Below the pieces are notes generated by a model that had not been told where the DNA came from, searched no databases, and was given only the letters and a program-made list of their open reading frames with translations. The translations under genes were made by a program, and so were the position numbers. Shown here one piece after another: positions 1 through 6,735 of a stretch of DNA of 6,931 bases (positions are counted from its first letter, which is position 1; every line of letters starts with the position of its first letter). The stretch is from an uncultured Prevotella sp. GTDB lineage: Bacteria; Bacteroidota; Bacteroidia; Bacteroidales; Bacteroidaceae. The DNA lies in assembly GCA_900319895.1 (NCBI GenBank), contig ONQK01000006.1:1-6931 (forward strand), in the 5' to 3' direction.

Positions 1-531
1 CGTGTAGAGGCGCGTGGCGTTCATTCCCAAAAGCCAGTCGCCGATGGCGCGGCTCAGTCCGGCGAGGTAGAGCGGCTGGTAGTCGTTTTGGTCTTTCAGT
101 TTGGCGAAACCTTCGCGAATGGCCTCGTCGGTCATTGACGAAATCCACAGCCGTTTCACGGGACATTTCGCTCCCGCCTTCTGCATCACCCAACGCTGAA
201 TCAGTTCACCTTCTTGTCCCGCGTCGCCGCAGTTGATGATGCTGTCGGCTTGGCTCATGAGTTTTTCTATGACTTTGAATTGCTTGCTGATGCCTTGATT
301 GTCGATGAGCTTGATGCCGAATCTTGTCGGAATCATGGGTAGTGACTCTATGCGCCATCTCTTCCATGCACTGTCGTAGTCGTGCGGCTCTTTCAGCGTA
401 CACAAATGGCCGAAAGTCCACGTCACCTGATAGCCGTTACCCTCCATGTAGCCGTCTTTCGACTGCGTGGCTCCGATGATTCGGGCGATGTCGCGGGCGA
501 CGCTCGGTTTTTCTGCGATGCAAACAATCAT
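1..531 (-). CDS. topB: DNA topoisomerase III, N-terminal 177 codons (cut by window edge)
   Basis: Type IA topoisomerase that passes single DNA strands through a transient 5'-phosphotyrosine break, relaxing and decatenating DNA in the cytoplasm. The start ATG is at 531 and the frame stays open to base 1, giving 177 residues of a protein that is usually about 650-700 residues long. Visible are the N-terminal Toprim opening MIVCIAEKPSVA with the conserved Glu7, the GNGYQVTWTFGHLCTL block (about 31-46), the second Toprim motif around residues 100-113 (GDAGQEGELIQRW), and the start of the core (LSRAIGDWLLGMNATR, about 159-174). The catalytic tyrosine would lie off the left edge. The motif usually written DxDxE reads D103-A-G105-Q-E107 here, so the second aspartate is missing; I recall this form from other Bacteroidetes TopB proteins but cannot verify it. 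The gene starts 93 bases after the stop of the ABC-F gene and has its own -7-like element. The family call is secure; which topB paralogue it is remains open. Confidence 0.93.
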   Translation of the reverse strand, partial: MIVCIAEKPSVARDIARIIGATQSKDGYMEGNGYQVTWTFGHLCTLKEPHDYDSAWKRWRIESLPMIPTRFGIKLIDNQGISKQFKVIEKLMSQADSIINCGDAGQEGELIQRWVMQKAGAKCPVKRLWISSMTDEAIREGFAKLKDQNDYQPLYLAGLSRAIGDWLLGMNATRLYT

Positions 532-550
532 TTTCTGGAGTTTTAGTCAT

Positions 551-591
551 GCAAAAATAGCATTTTTTTATCAGAAATGCTCCATTTTTGC
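551..591 (-). terminator. Long hairpin after the ABC-F gene, probable terminator
   Basis: Two arms pair over 15 base pairs: 551-558 with 584-591 (GCAAAAAT / ATTTTTGC) and 559-565 with 575-581 (AGCATTT / AAATGCT), with a two-base bulge at 582-583 and a nine-base loop. It begins 33 bases after the ABC-F stop, where a minus-strand terminator is expected. The T-run is within the 3' arm rather than after the stem, so it is not a textbook intrinsic terminator; it may be weak, or may protect the 3' end of the mRNA. The stem is the same on both strands, but the only gene ending here is the ABC-F gene. Confidence 0.55.
552..559 (-). promoter_or_regulatory. Bacteroidetes-type -7 element for topB
   Basis: On the minus strand the bases read TATTTTTG, matching the Bacteroidetes consensus TAnnTTTG. 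It lies 20 bases before the topB ATG at 531, leaving a short leader of roughly 13-15 bases. No convincing TTTG -33 box is seen at the expected distance of about 20 bases upstream. The element is inside one arm of the 551-591 hairpin, so the match could also be a by-product of that T-rich arm. Confidence 0.45.
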
Positions 592-624
592 TTCAAAAAC
601 TCGGCACCGCCTGTGGAGTTTTGG

Positions 625-2556
625 CTATTGTAGCTTTTCAAGCTCTTCCGACAGCCTCATCCACCGGTCGTTCTCATCGTCAAGTTGCCGCTGTATTTGA
701 GAATATTCCTCAATGAGTTTCATGTTGGAGGCATTTTCCGGCTGGCAGAGCCTTTCGTTCAATGCGTTCAACTGTTTTTCGAGCTCTTCTATTTTCTTTT
801 CGCTCTCTTTTACGCTTTTCTCCGCTTTTGTTATCTTTTTCTGCTGCTCTTTTCGCTCGGCATAGCTCTGTTTGGCTTCTGAGGCATTGGGCTTTTCAAC
901 TTCTTTTGTCTTCACGGTGTTTGAGCCTGTCTCCAATTGTTGAAGCGAGCTGATGTTCTTGCTCCTGAGGAAATCGTAAATGCCGCCGAGATGCTCGCGC
1001 ACTTTCCCGTTGCCGAATTCATAGACTTTGCTCACGAGGCCGTCGAGAAACTCACGGTCGTGGCTCACGATGATGGCCGTGCCGTCGAACTTGCGGATAG
1101 CTTCTTTGAGCACGTCCTTGGACTGCATGTCAAGATGGTTGGTCGGCTCGTCGAGAATCAGCAGGTTCACGGGTTGAAGCAGAAGTTTTATCATCGAAAG
1201 CCGGCTGCGCTCGCCGCCGCTGAGCACTTTGACGTATTTCTCCGACTCTTCGCCGCCAAACATGAATGCCCCCAGGATGTCTTTGATCCTGAGGCGAGTC
1301 TCGCCGCGTGCCACTTGGTCGATGGTCTCGAAAACCGTGAGGGACTCGTCCAGCAGTTGTGCCTGGTTTTGCGCAAAATAGCCGATTTGGATGTTGTGGC
1401 CGACTTTCAGGTTGCCTTCAAAGGGGATCTCGTTCATGATACAGCGCACCAGCGTGGTCTTTCCTTCTCCGTTCTTCCCCACAAAAGCCACTTTCTCGCC
1501 GCGCTTGATGGTCAGGTTCAGGTTGGAGAAAACGAGATGGTCGCCATAGTGTTTCGACACTTCATCGCAAATCACGGGAAAGTCGCCGCTGCGCTGGCAT
1601 GGGGGGAATTTGAGGCGCATGGCGGAATTGTCGACCTCGTCAATCTCGATGGGGACAATTTTTGCCAGCTGTTTCACTTTCTGCTGCACTTGGACGGCTT
1701 TAGTGGCTTGGTAGCGGAAGCGCTCAATGAAGGCCCTCATCTCTGCCATCTCGCGTTGTTGGTTCTCGTAGGCACGCTGTTGCTGCTCGCGTCTTTCTTT
1801 CCTCAAAACAACGTACTCGTCGTATCTTACTTTGTAGTCGATGATTTGTCCACACGAAATTTCCAACGTCCGGTTGGTGACGTGATTGATGAACGCCCGG
1901 TCATGGCTGACCAAGACAACGGCCGAACTGCTTTGTGACAAGAATTGTTCGAGCCATTGAATGCTCTCGATGTCAAGATGGTTGGTCGGCTCGTCAAGCA
2001 GCAGCACGTCAGGGCGCTGAAGCAGTATCTTCGCCAACTCGATGCGCATGCGCCAGCCGCCGCTGAACTCGTTGGTGGGACGGTCCATGTCGCTCCTGAG
2101 GAACCCGAGGCCCAGCAGGGTGCGCTCGATTTCGGCTTCATAGTTCTCGCCGCCCATAATGACAAAGCGCTCATGCTCTTGCGTGAACCGCTCCACCAAT
2201 GCCAGATATTCTTCGCTCTCGTAGTCGGTGCGCTCGCCGAGCTCACGTTCCAGCTTGTCGATGCGTGTTTTTAGCTTCGTGTTGCTGCTAAAGGCTTTGC
2301 GCGCCTCCTCCCTGACGGTGGTGTCGTCTTTGAGCACCATCACTTGTGGCAAATAGCCGACGGTGGTTGAACTCGGGATGGCAACTTGTCCACTTGTGGG
2401 CTGCTGTATGCCGCATAGGATTTTGAGCAGGGTGGACTTCCCGGCTCCGTTTTTGCCCACCAACGCGATGCGGTCGCGGTCGTTGATCACGAAGCTGGCC
2501 TTTGAAAATAGCGGTTTTACGCCGAATTCTACTGTCAGGTTTTCTATTGAAATCAT
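625..2556 (-). CDS. ABC-F family ATPase (ribosome-associated, YdiF/Uup/YheS-like)
   Basis: A 643-residue soluble protein with two nucleotide-binding domains and no membrane segment, the layout of ABC-F proteins that bind the ribosomal E site and help stalled or initiating ribosomes, or in some lineages protect against antibiotics. Domain 1: Walker A GKNGAGKST (about 34-42), signature FSGGW (164-168), Walker B LLLDEP with Glu189, and switch His218. A charged linker (about 240-325) fits the P-site-tRNA interaction motif. Domain 2: Walker A GKNGEGKTT (about 360-368), signature LSGGER (445-450), Walker B LLILDEP with Glu470, and His499. Residues about 565-643 are rich in Lys and Glu and should form the C-terminal coiled coil. 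All catalytic residues are present. The ATG at 2556 was chosen because MISIENLTVEFG is the canonical family start; the frame stays open upstream to 2982 but only by overlapping the DUF2284 gene. It follows that gene by 19 bases with only a weak purine-rich stretch before the ATG. A housekeeping role is more likely than resistance, but the subfamily cannot be settled by eye. Confidence 0.94.
   Translation of the reverse strand: MISIENLTVEFGVKPLFSKASFVINDRDRIALVGKNGAGKSTLLKILCGIQQPTSGQVAIPSSTTVGYLPQVMVLKDDTTVREEARKAFSSNTKLKTRIDKLERELGERTDYESEEYLALVERFTQEHERFVIMGGENYEAEIERTLLGLGFLRSDMDRPTNEFSGGWRMRIELAKILLQRPDVLLLDEPTNHLDIESIQWLEQFLSQSSSAVVLVSHDRAFINHVTNRTLEISCGQIIDYKVRYDEYVVLRKERREQQQRAYENQQREMAEMRAFIERFRYQATKAVQVQQKVKQLAKIVPIEIDEVDNSAMRLKFPPCQRSGDFPVICDEVSKHYGDHLVFSNLNLTIKRGEKVAFVGKNGEGKTTLVRCIMNEIPFEGNLKVGHNIQIGYFAQNQAQLLDESLTVFETIDQVARGETRLRIKDILGAFMFGGEESEKYVKVLSGGERSRLSMIKLLLQPVNLLILDEPTNHLDMQSKDVLKEAIRKFDGTAIIVSHDREFLDGLVSKVYEFGNGKVREHLGGIYDFLRSKNISSLQQLETGSNTVKTKEVEKPNASEAKQSYAERKEQQKKITKAEKSVKESEKKIEELEKQLNALNERLCQPENASNMKLIEEYSQIQRQLDDENDRWMRLSEELEKLQ
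1127..1152. repeat. 26-bp direct repeat, copy 1 (Walker B/D-loop of ABC-F domain 2)
   Basis: These 26 bases are identical to 1970-1995 and encode the DEPTNHLD segment of the second nucleotide-binding domain. Protein conservation explains why the two stretches are similar; complete identity at silent positions is more than is required. Confidence 0.85.
1970..1995. repeat. 26-bp direct repeat, copy 2 (Walker B/D-loop of ABC-F domain 1)
   Basis: This is the second copy of the 26-base repeat at 1127-1152, in the same orientation and same reading frame, 843 bases away within one gene. Recombination between the copies would delete 843 bases (281 codons) in frame, fusing the two ATPase domains. Confidence 0.85.
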
Positions 2557-2575
2557 GTGAGTCTGCTTTCTTTGA

Positions 2576-3196
2576 TTAGTCAATTTTTGGGGTGTCAAAG
2601 GATAAGTCCCCGTTGAACATGTACGATTGTGGCAAGAACAATGCAGTGACGAGCACGAGATATTCGGGCAGTTCGTTTCCCCTTGCCCATTTGAGGTCGA
2701 TGCCAAGCAGCGAGGTCGCCGTCTTGCCAATGTCAAAACCAAACGACTCGAGCGAGTGGCGCATGCGTTCGGGATGCCGGCACATCTTGCCTTCGAGGCG
2801 GGCGCAGGGCGTGTCGCCGCATAAGAAGCAGTTGGCACTGATGAACGAGTAGCTGCCCGGGTATTGAGCCTCCCATTTTTCGTGTTGTCGCTGCATGACT
2901 TTTCCCGCGTAGCGCATGGCATCGTTTGATATTTGATTGCGCTCTTGTGCTGTTGGGTACACTTGTTGCAGCGTTTTTTCAAACGTAATTTTCGTGCCGA
3001 TAATCACGACGGTTTCGTATTGCTCCACGCGTTTTTCTACGTCAAAGTCGTATGGCGGGCATGACCATCGTCTCCCATACTGCCCGCATTGCGCGCAATA
3101 GCTCGTGAAACGTGCAGTGTCACGATAGTCGCGCACATACTCGGCTCGTGGAAGTGCAGTAGTCAAATGTGTCAGTGAAAAATGTGCCTTGTCCAT
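2576..3196 (-). CDS. DUF2284 family cysteine-rich putative metal-binding protein
   Basis: A 206-residue protein of unknown function resembling the DUF2284 'predicted metal-binding' family. Two cysteine groups are visible: C34-x2-C37 followed by C46 in SCPPYD, and C123-x2-C126-x4-C131-x7-C139 in CFLCGDTPCARLEGKMCRHP. The second has ferredoxin-like spacing and suggests an iron-sulfur cluster or zinc; which metal is not known. The conserved block after it (RMRHSLESFGFDIGKTA, about 144-160) is typical of the family. No signal peptide or membrane segment is seen, so it should be cytoplasmic. The frame stays open to an ATG at 3352, but the family similarity begins only after the Met at 3196 and a promoter element lies at 3217-3224, so the start at 3196 is preferred; the in-frame ATG at 3229 is upstream of that element. 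The gene is 19 bases before the ABC-F gene and probably co-transcribed with it. The substrate or partner is unknown. Confidence 0.85.
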   Translation of the reverse strand: MDKAHFSLTHLTTALPRAEYVRDYRDTARFTSYCAQCGQYGRRWSCPPYDFDVEKRVEQYETVVIIGTKITFEKTLQQVYPTAQERNQISNDAMRYAGKVMQRQHEKWEAQYPGSYSFISANCFLCGDTPCARLEGKMCRHPERMRHSLESFGFDIGKTATSLLGIDLKWARGNELPEYLVLVTALFLPQSYMFNGDLSFDTPKID

Positions 3197-3216
3197 TTTG
3201 TCTGCTTTTTCGGATG

Positions 3217-3224
3217 CAAAGTTA
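3217..3224 (-). promoter_or_regulatory. Bacteroidetes -7 element for the DUF2284/ABC-F operon
   Basis: The minus strand reads TAACTTTG followed by CATC, a full match to TAnnTTTG. It ends 20 bases before the ATG at 3196, predicting a leader of only about 13-15 bases. A clear TTTG -33 box is not seen, only a T-run at about 3240-3244, which is closer than expected. The element decides the start of the DUF2284 gene, because longer start choices would be upstream of the transcript. Confidence 0.65.
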
Positions 3225-3327
3225 CACATTTTCATTGGTAAAAACGGCGCATCATAGGCTTTTCTCATGATTTTCTGCCTGTTTTTGAGTCTCCGGATGC
3301 ATTGAAAACTGTTTCTAGGCAAGAAAA

Positions 3328-3362
3328 AACTGCCCTGTTCGTTTTGAAACAACAGGGCAGTT
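3328..3362 (-). terminator. Intrinsic terminator of the C10 protease gene
   Basis: A perfect 12-bp stem pairs 3328-3339 (AACTGCCCTGTT) with 3351-3362 (AACAGGGCAGTT) around an 11-base loop, in which GTTT/AAAC can add four more pairs across a one-base bulge. On the minus strand the stem runs directly into TTTTTTCTTG, giving a textbook GC-rich stem plus U-tract. It begins 45 bases after the protease stop. There is no U-tract on the plus-strand side, so it acts in one direction. Confidence 0.92.
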
Positions 3363-3407
3363 GACGATAAAAAAGCAGTGGTCGAATGATGCCTGTGCCT
3401 TTTTCGT

Positions 3408-6400
3408 TTATCTTACAATTTTTTTGCCGTTGATGACATAAATGCCTTTGGGCAATTGATTCAAATCTAATTTGCCGTTGACGGCGGCGATTCTTCCCAC
3501 TTTTGTGCCATTGAGATGATAAACCGCGGCATCGGTTGCCTCCGTCGCTTCAACCTTCTGCACGCCGGTGGGCTGGTTCTGTGCCGCCATGATGTCGATT
3601 TGCCTAGGCAGGGCATTTGCATTGAGCTTTGATTGCATGTAGGCCCTGAAAGGTCTCACCTTCTCGCTTGTTGGGACGAAGTTTACGCCGTCTGCCGAGA
3701 GCAGGTAGCTCTTTTCTGCCGAAAGGCTCAGGGTGGTGCCGACGAAACGGTAGCTGTGGGCGCTCATTTGCATGCTCGAGCTCTTTTCAACCAAAGTGTT
3801 TTGAGCGGAGAATGTGATTTCTTGGCCCACGAGCCCCTTTCCTGTGCCCCATGAGGCCGACGGAACGGCAATCAGGTAGGGTATGTTCGCCTCAAAATAG
3901 GGCGCTGGCACGAAGCTGGCGGTGGCGTGGTCGATTGCCTCGTCAAAAATGGCTAGCCAGAAGTCTTTTTCAGCCTCTTCTTCCGACTTGTTCCAGTCGA
4001 TTGGCGCGCCCGCAGCAGTGATTGTTGATGGAGTGAACGGCAATACGATGCTTTCCCAGCCGTCGTTCTCGCTTCTGCCGATTTGTGGGATGCGGGAATA
4101 TTCAATGTTTTCAGTGAGGAAGTCGGCCGGGTTGTAGAAGTCATGGCCGTCGGTCAATACAATGTTTTTCGCCCTCTTGTTTTTGATGACGTTGCATTTG
4201 CTGAGGCTGTTGGGGACGGTTTGGTCATTGCCGAAGAAGTACAGTGTGTTGGGGTTGTTGTTCGGCGTGATGTTGGTGGGTGTTGTGCCTTCGAAATCCA
4301 CCGCTACCACGTTGTTGTCTATCTTAATGTTGTTCACCGGAGCCATGCACTTGGTCGTGCCGTCTGAGAGCCAGGTCATGACCCCTCTTTCAACCAAGAG
4401 AGTCGAGGCCTGCTGAATCTTGGTGTTGTTGGGATAGTACGCGGCAATGATGTATCGTTTCCCATACGTCAAGTCTGTAAACTCGAAAGGAACGGAAATG
4501 GTCTCTCCTGGCTCTGCCATAACTGCCGTCGTCGATTTTTTGAGGCTTGAATAGTTCGTGTTTTCCGTGTTTTGCTGGAACAGCCATATGATGATGTTTT
4601 TGCCGTAAGTCGCTGTTGAATTGTTCTTCAAATTCATAGTTCCTTTGATCTTGTTTCCGTATATGACGCTGTTATTGTTGTTGTCGTAAGCGACTGAAAC
4701 ATAAGCCATTTGGTCGGTGGACGATGCCGTGGAGGAAATCCTCACGCTGGTTTGGCCGACGACACGTTTCCCGGCCTTGTCTGTCGCAATCCAGATGTTG
4801 TGGTTGCCGTTGTATTGAGGTGTGAAAGAGAAAGAAATGTCCAATGTCCTGTTTTTACCCACTGCAACGTCATGTTCGGCAATGTTCTCGCCTTTTTCGT
4901 TTGTCGTGCTGGCAAAAAGATACAGCGGCCCATTGTATTCCTCGCCGTCGTTGCGCAAGACGAGATTGATCAGATGCTCGGTGTTGGCAGACTTGCTGCC
5001 TGTCACTTGGATGTCTTCCAACACAAAGTCACAATTGTCGCGCGGCAACGACAAGCTCACTTTGCCTTTGCTGTCTGCCTTTGCGATGATGTAAGATGTG
5101 TTTTCGTTGCCACAAATCATCCAGTCCCTTGATGTTATCGTGGAACATATCATGTAGATTTTGTAAGTCCCTTCGCTCAGACCCCTGATGTTGTATGTGG
5201 GCTTGATGTTGTAGTTTTGTCCCAAGCCATCTATCCTGTGGTTGAAGAGCGTGATCAGTTCGTGGTTCTCGTTGAAATAGCCAAGACCGTAGTTGTAGGA
5301 AGAGATGTCGGGGTTGGCGCTGTTTAAAAATTTGACTTCGAGGTAGTCGCCCTCAATTGTCAGCACCTTTGCGCTCAATGGCAAAACCTGCTCTTCCAAC
5401 ATCATGCCCTTGTTCGGGGCAATCCCTACCACGGCTCCTTGGCTGCTGCCATAGCCGTCGGTCGTTGAGCTGGCACCGATGCCGCTCGTATTTGAAGGGT
5501 TCAATGTCGAGATGAGAAAATAGCCGTCGCTTGAGCCGCCCCAGCCCCAGTTGACATGGTAGAGCTCGTCGCCGTCGAACCCGTCGATTACAAAAGCGTG
5601 GCCGCCGCCGGTGGAATATCCTGAATACAAGACGGGCCGGCCGTTTTGCAGTTCGTCATACAAAATATTGTCCCATTCGTCAATCGTATAGTCGGTGCGT
5701 TCCAAGTATCGCGTCTGGCCATCGTAGTTAAAATAGCGTTTCAAAGCCGTTGCAACTTGCCTTGAAGAGGTGCCGGAAGAGGCGCCGTAGCGCATGGTCA
5801 CTGATGTGCCGCAATATAGCATCAGCGTGGCAACGGCATTCTTCTGCTGACTCGTCGTGGCAACGGAATAGTCGTCTACCATGTTGCCCCAGTCAAGTGC
5901 AGAAGCTGCGGGGATGCCTTTCATCTGTAATGTCAACGAGTCGGATTGTGCATAAATACGGCTGTTGTTATTGCTGGTGGTGGTGTATGAAGGAATGGGG
6001 TTTGAGGTGGCGCTGGGCCAGCGGTGATAATACATCACCTGGGCCATTGCCGTAGCCACACAGCCTGTCGCGCAACGGTAGGTGGTCGCACTGCCTACGT
6101 TCTTGTAGGTAGGGCAAAGATTGTTGTAAGGTGCATTCTGGTTCCATTTAGAGGTGATGAGTGGGGCCACGGAGCGTTTGGCTTTTGAGGTCATCCTTCT
6201 GGAGGGGGATTTTTTAACGCCTTGTCTGTCCATCTCTTTCATCTCGTCGACATAGCCCTGAAACCAGGCTTGCAGGTTCGCAGGCATTTGCTGGATGTCA
6301 AGGCGACCAGTGTCTGAATAGCCCAAAATCCGGGGCGTACGGTCATCACCCGACACGACGACAAAACCGTTGTCGTTGCCTGTATTGAAAACGTAATAAA

Positions 6401-6593
6401 AAGCAGCGTCTGCTGTTGAAGACTGCATGCGGCGTGCCCCGACCTGCCGTTTCGATAAGCTCACTTGTGTTTTCCCGCGTGCTCTCAAAAATTCATTTGC
6501 CGTCTTTAATGCCTCTTGGTGTGAGACTGGATTTGCAAACAAACCTAAACTGCTGGATAGCACAACAGCCATAAGGTAGTACAGTTTTTTCAT
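3408..6593 (-). CDS. Secreted C10-family cysteine protease (streptopain/interpain-like) with multi-domain C-terminal tail
   Basis: A 1061-residue exported papain-fold protease of MEROPS family C10, relatives of which include streptopain (SpeB), interpain A of Prevotella intermedia and the Bacteroides fragilis Bfp enzymes. A signal peptide (1 to about 20, MKKLYYLMAVVLSSSLGLFA) precedes an inhibitory propeptide of about 120 residues. The mature enzyme probably starts near SVAPLITSKW (about 141), after a basic stretch. Catalytic Cys178 is in ATGCVATAMAQ, His332 in GGGHAFVIDGFD, and Asn348 with the family NWGWGG at 348-353; all key residues are present. The catalytic domain ends near residue 395. 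Two beta-rich, CARDB-like segments may follow (about 505-620 and 625-735), then a module with the GWESIVLPF and PFRAYM motifs seen in many Prevotella surface proteins (about 745-1000). The last 50 residues (YHLNGTKVG...LPKGIYVINGKKIVR) resemble a type IX secretion sorting tail. It is longer than interpain A as I recall it (about 870). It has its own promoter and terminator, so it is monocistronic. Host-protein degradation is likely from the family; the substrate is unknown. Confidence 0.93.
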   Translation of the reverse strand: MKKLYYLMAVVLSSSLGLFANPVSHQEALKTANEFLRARGKTQVSLSKRQVGARRMQSSTADAAFYYVFNTGNDNGFVVVSGDDRTPRILGYSDTGRLDIQQMPANLQAWFQGYVDEMKEMDRQGVKKSPSRRMTSKAKRSVAPLITSKWNQNAPYNNLCPTYKNVGSATTYRCATGCVATAMAQVMYYHRWPSATSNPIPSYTTTSNNNSRIYAQSDSLTLQMKGIPAASALDWGNMVDDYSVATTSQQKNAVATLMLYCGTSVTMRYGASSGTSSRQVATALKRYFNYDGQTRYLERTDYTIDEWDNILYDELQNGRPVLYSGYSTGGGHAFVIDGFDGDELYHVNWGWGGSSDGYFLISTLNPSNTSGIGASSTTDGYGSSQGAVVGIAPNKGMMLEEQVLPLSAKVLTIEGDYLEVKFLNSANPDISSYNYGLGYFNENHELITLFNHRIDGLGQNYNIKPTYNIRGLSEGTYKIYMICSTITSRDWMICGNENTSYIIAKADSKGKVSLSLPRDNCDFVLEDIQVTGSKSANTEHLINLVLRNDGEEYNGPLYLFASTTNEKGENIAEHDVAVGKNRTLDISFSFTPQYNGNHNIWIATDKAGKRVVGQTSVRISSTASSTDQMAYVSVAYDNNNNSVIYGNKIKGTMNLKNNSTATYGKNIIIWLFQQNTENTNYSSLKKSTTAVMAEPGETISVPFEFTDLTYGKRYIIAAYYPNNTKIQQASTLLVERGVMTWLSDGTTKCMAPVNNIKIDNNVVAVDFEGTTPTNITPNNNPNTLYFFGNDQTVPNSLSKCNVIKNKRAKNIVLTDGHDFYNPADFLTENIEYSRIPQIGRSENDGWESIVLPFTPSTITAAGAPIDWNKSEEEAEKDFWLAIFDEAIDHATASFVPAPYFEANIPYLIAVPSASWGTGKGLVGQEITFSAQNTLVEKSSSMQMSAHSYRFVGTTLSLSAEKSYLLSADGVNFVPTSEKVRPFRAYMQSKLNANALPRQIDIMAAQNQPTGVQKVEATEATDAAVYHLNGTKVGRIAAVNGKLDLNQLPKGIYVINGKKIVR

Positions 6594-6644
6594 TTTAAAT
6601 AGGTTATTAGGATTAATAAAATATAATAAGTATCATTTCTTCTG

Positions 6645-6677
6645 CAAAGATAGGAAATTAAAATGAATTTTAACAAA
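6645..6677 (-). promoter_or_regulatory. Promoter of the C10 protease gene (-33 and -7 elements)
   Basis: On the minus strand TTTG (6677-6674) is followed after 21 bases by TATCTTTG (6652-6645), a full match to the Bacteroidetes -33/-7 pattern TTTG...TAnnTTTG. Transcription should start around 6640, leaving a leader of about 45 bases that is almost all A/T (TTATTATATTTTATTAATCC and similar) with no Shine-Dalgarno sequence, as usual in this phylum. Confidence 0.75.
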
Positions 6678-6695
6678 ATTTTATCTTAAAATTAG

Positions 6696-6731
6696 GAAAA
6701 TCCCCGACATTTCACAATGCCAGGGATTTTC
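6696..6731 (-). terminator. Imperfect hairpin between the right-edge ORF and the protease promoter
   Basis: A 9-bp outer stem pairs GAAAATCCC (6696-6704) with GGGATTTTC (6723-6731). Four inner pairs and two mismatches lead to a six-base loop (6711-6716). On the minus strand the stem ends in GGGGATTTTCCTAATTTTAAG, an interrupted T-tract. Its place, just before the protease -33 box and just after the stop of the small ORF, fits a terminator for whatever is transcribed from the right. The plus strand also has a short T-run after it, so it may act both ways or be a mobile repeat. Confidence 0.5.
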
Positions 6732-6735
6732 GGCT

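Noticed and set aside
206..421. 71-codon minus-strand ORF within topB
   Set aside because: It is an out-of-frame shadow on the same strand; the real topB frame runs from 531 to the left edge.
467..700. 77-codon plus-strand ORF across the topB/ABC-F junction
   Set aside because: It runs through the hairpin and parts of two real genes on the other strand, and its product is a serine/phenylalanine-rich run typical of a chance frame.
937..1938. 333-codon open frame on the plus strand opposite the ABC-F gene
   Set aside because: It is the exact antisense of a well-conserved ABC-F protein, has no recognisable domain, and is explained by the codon bias of the gene on the other strand.
2557..2982. 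142-residue N-terminal extension of the ABC-F frame
   Set aside because: It overlaps the DUF2284 gene on the same strand in another frame, is low-complexity, and the family start is MISIENLTVEFG at 2556.
3197..3352. 52-residue N-terminal extension of the DUF2284 frame
   Set aside because: It runs through the -7 element at 3217-3224 and into the upstream terminator stem (3328-3362), and has no family similarity.
4710..5132. Plus-strand ORFs of 60-140 codons opposite the protease gene
   Set aside because: All are antisense to an intact 1061-codon gene, carry no motif I recognise and have no promoter or start signal of their own.
3630..6200. Asn-rich stretches and TTG/GTT runs in the protease as possible tandem repeats
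   Set aside because: They are short, irregular Asn-rich loops without a repeating unit, ordinary for secreted Bacteroidetes proteins.
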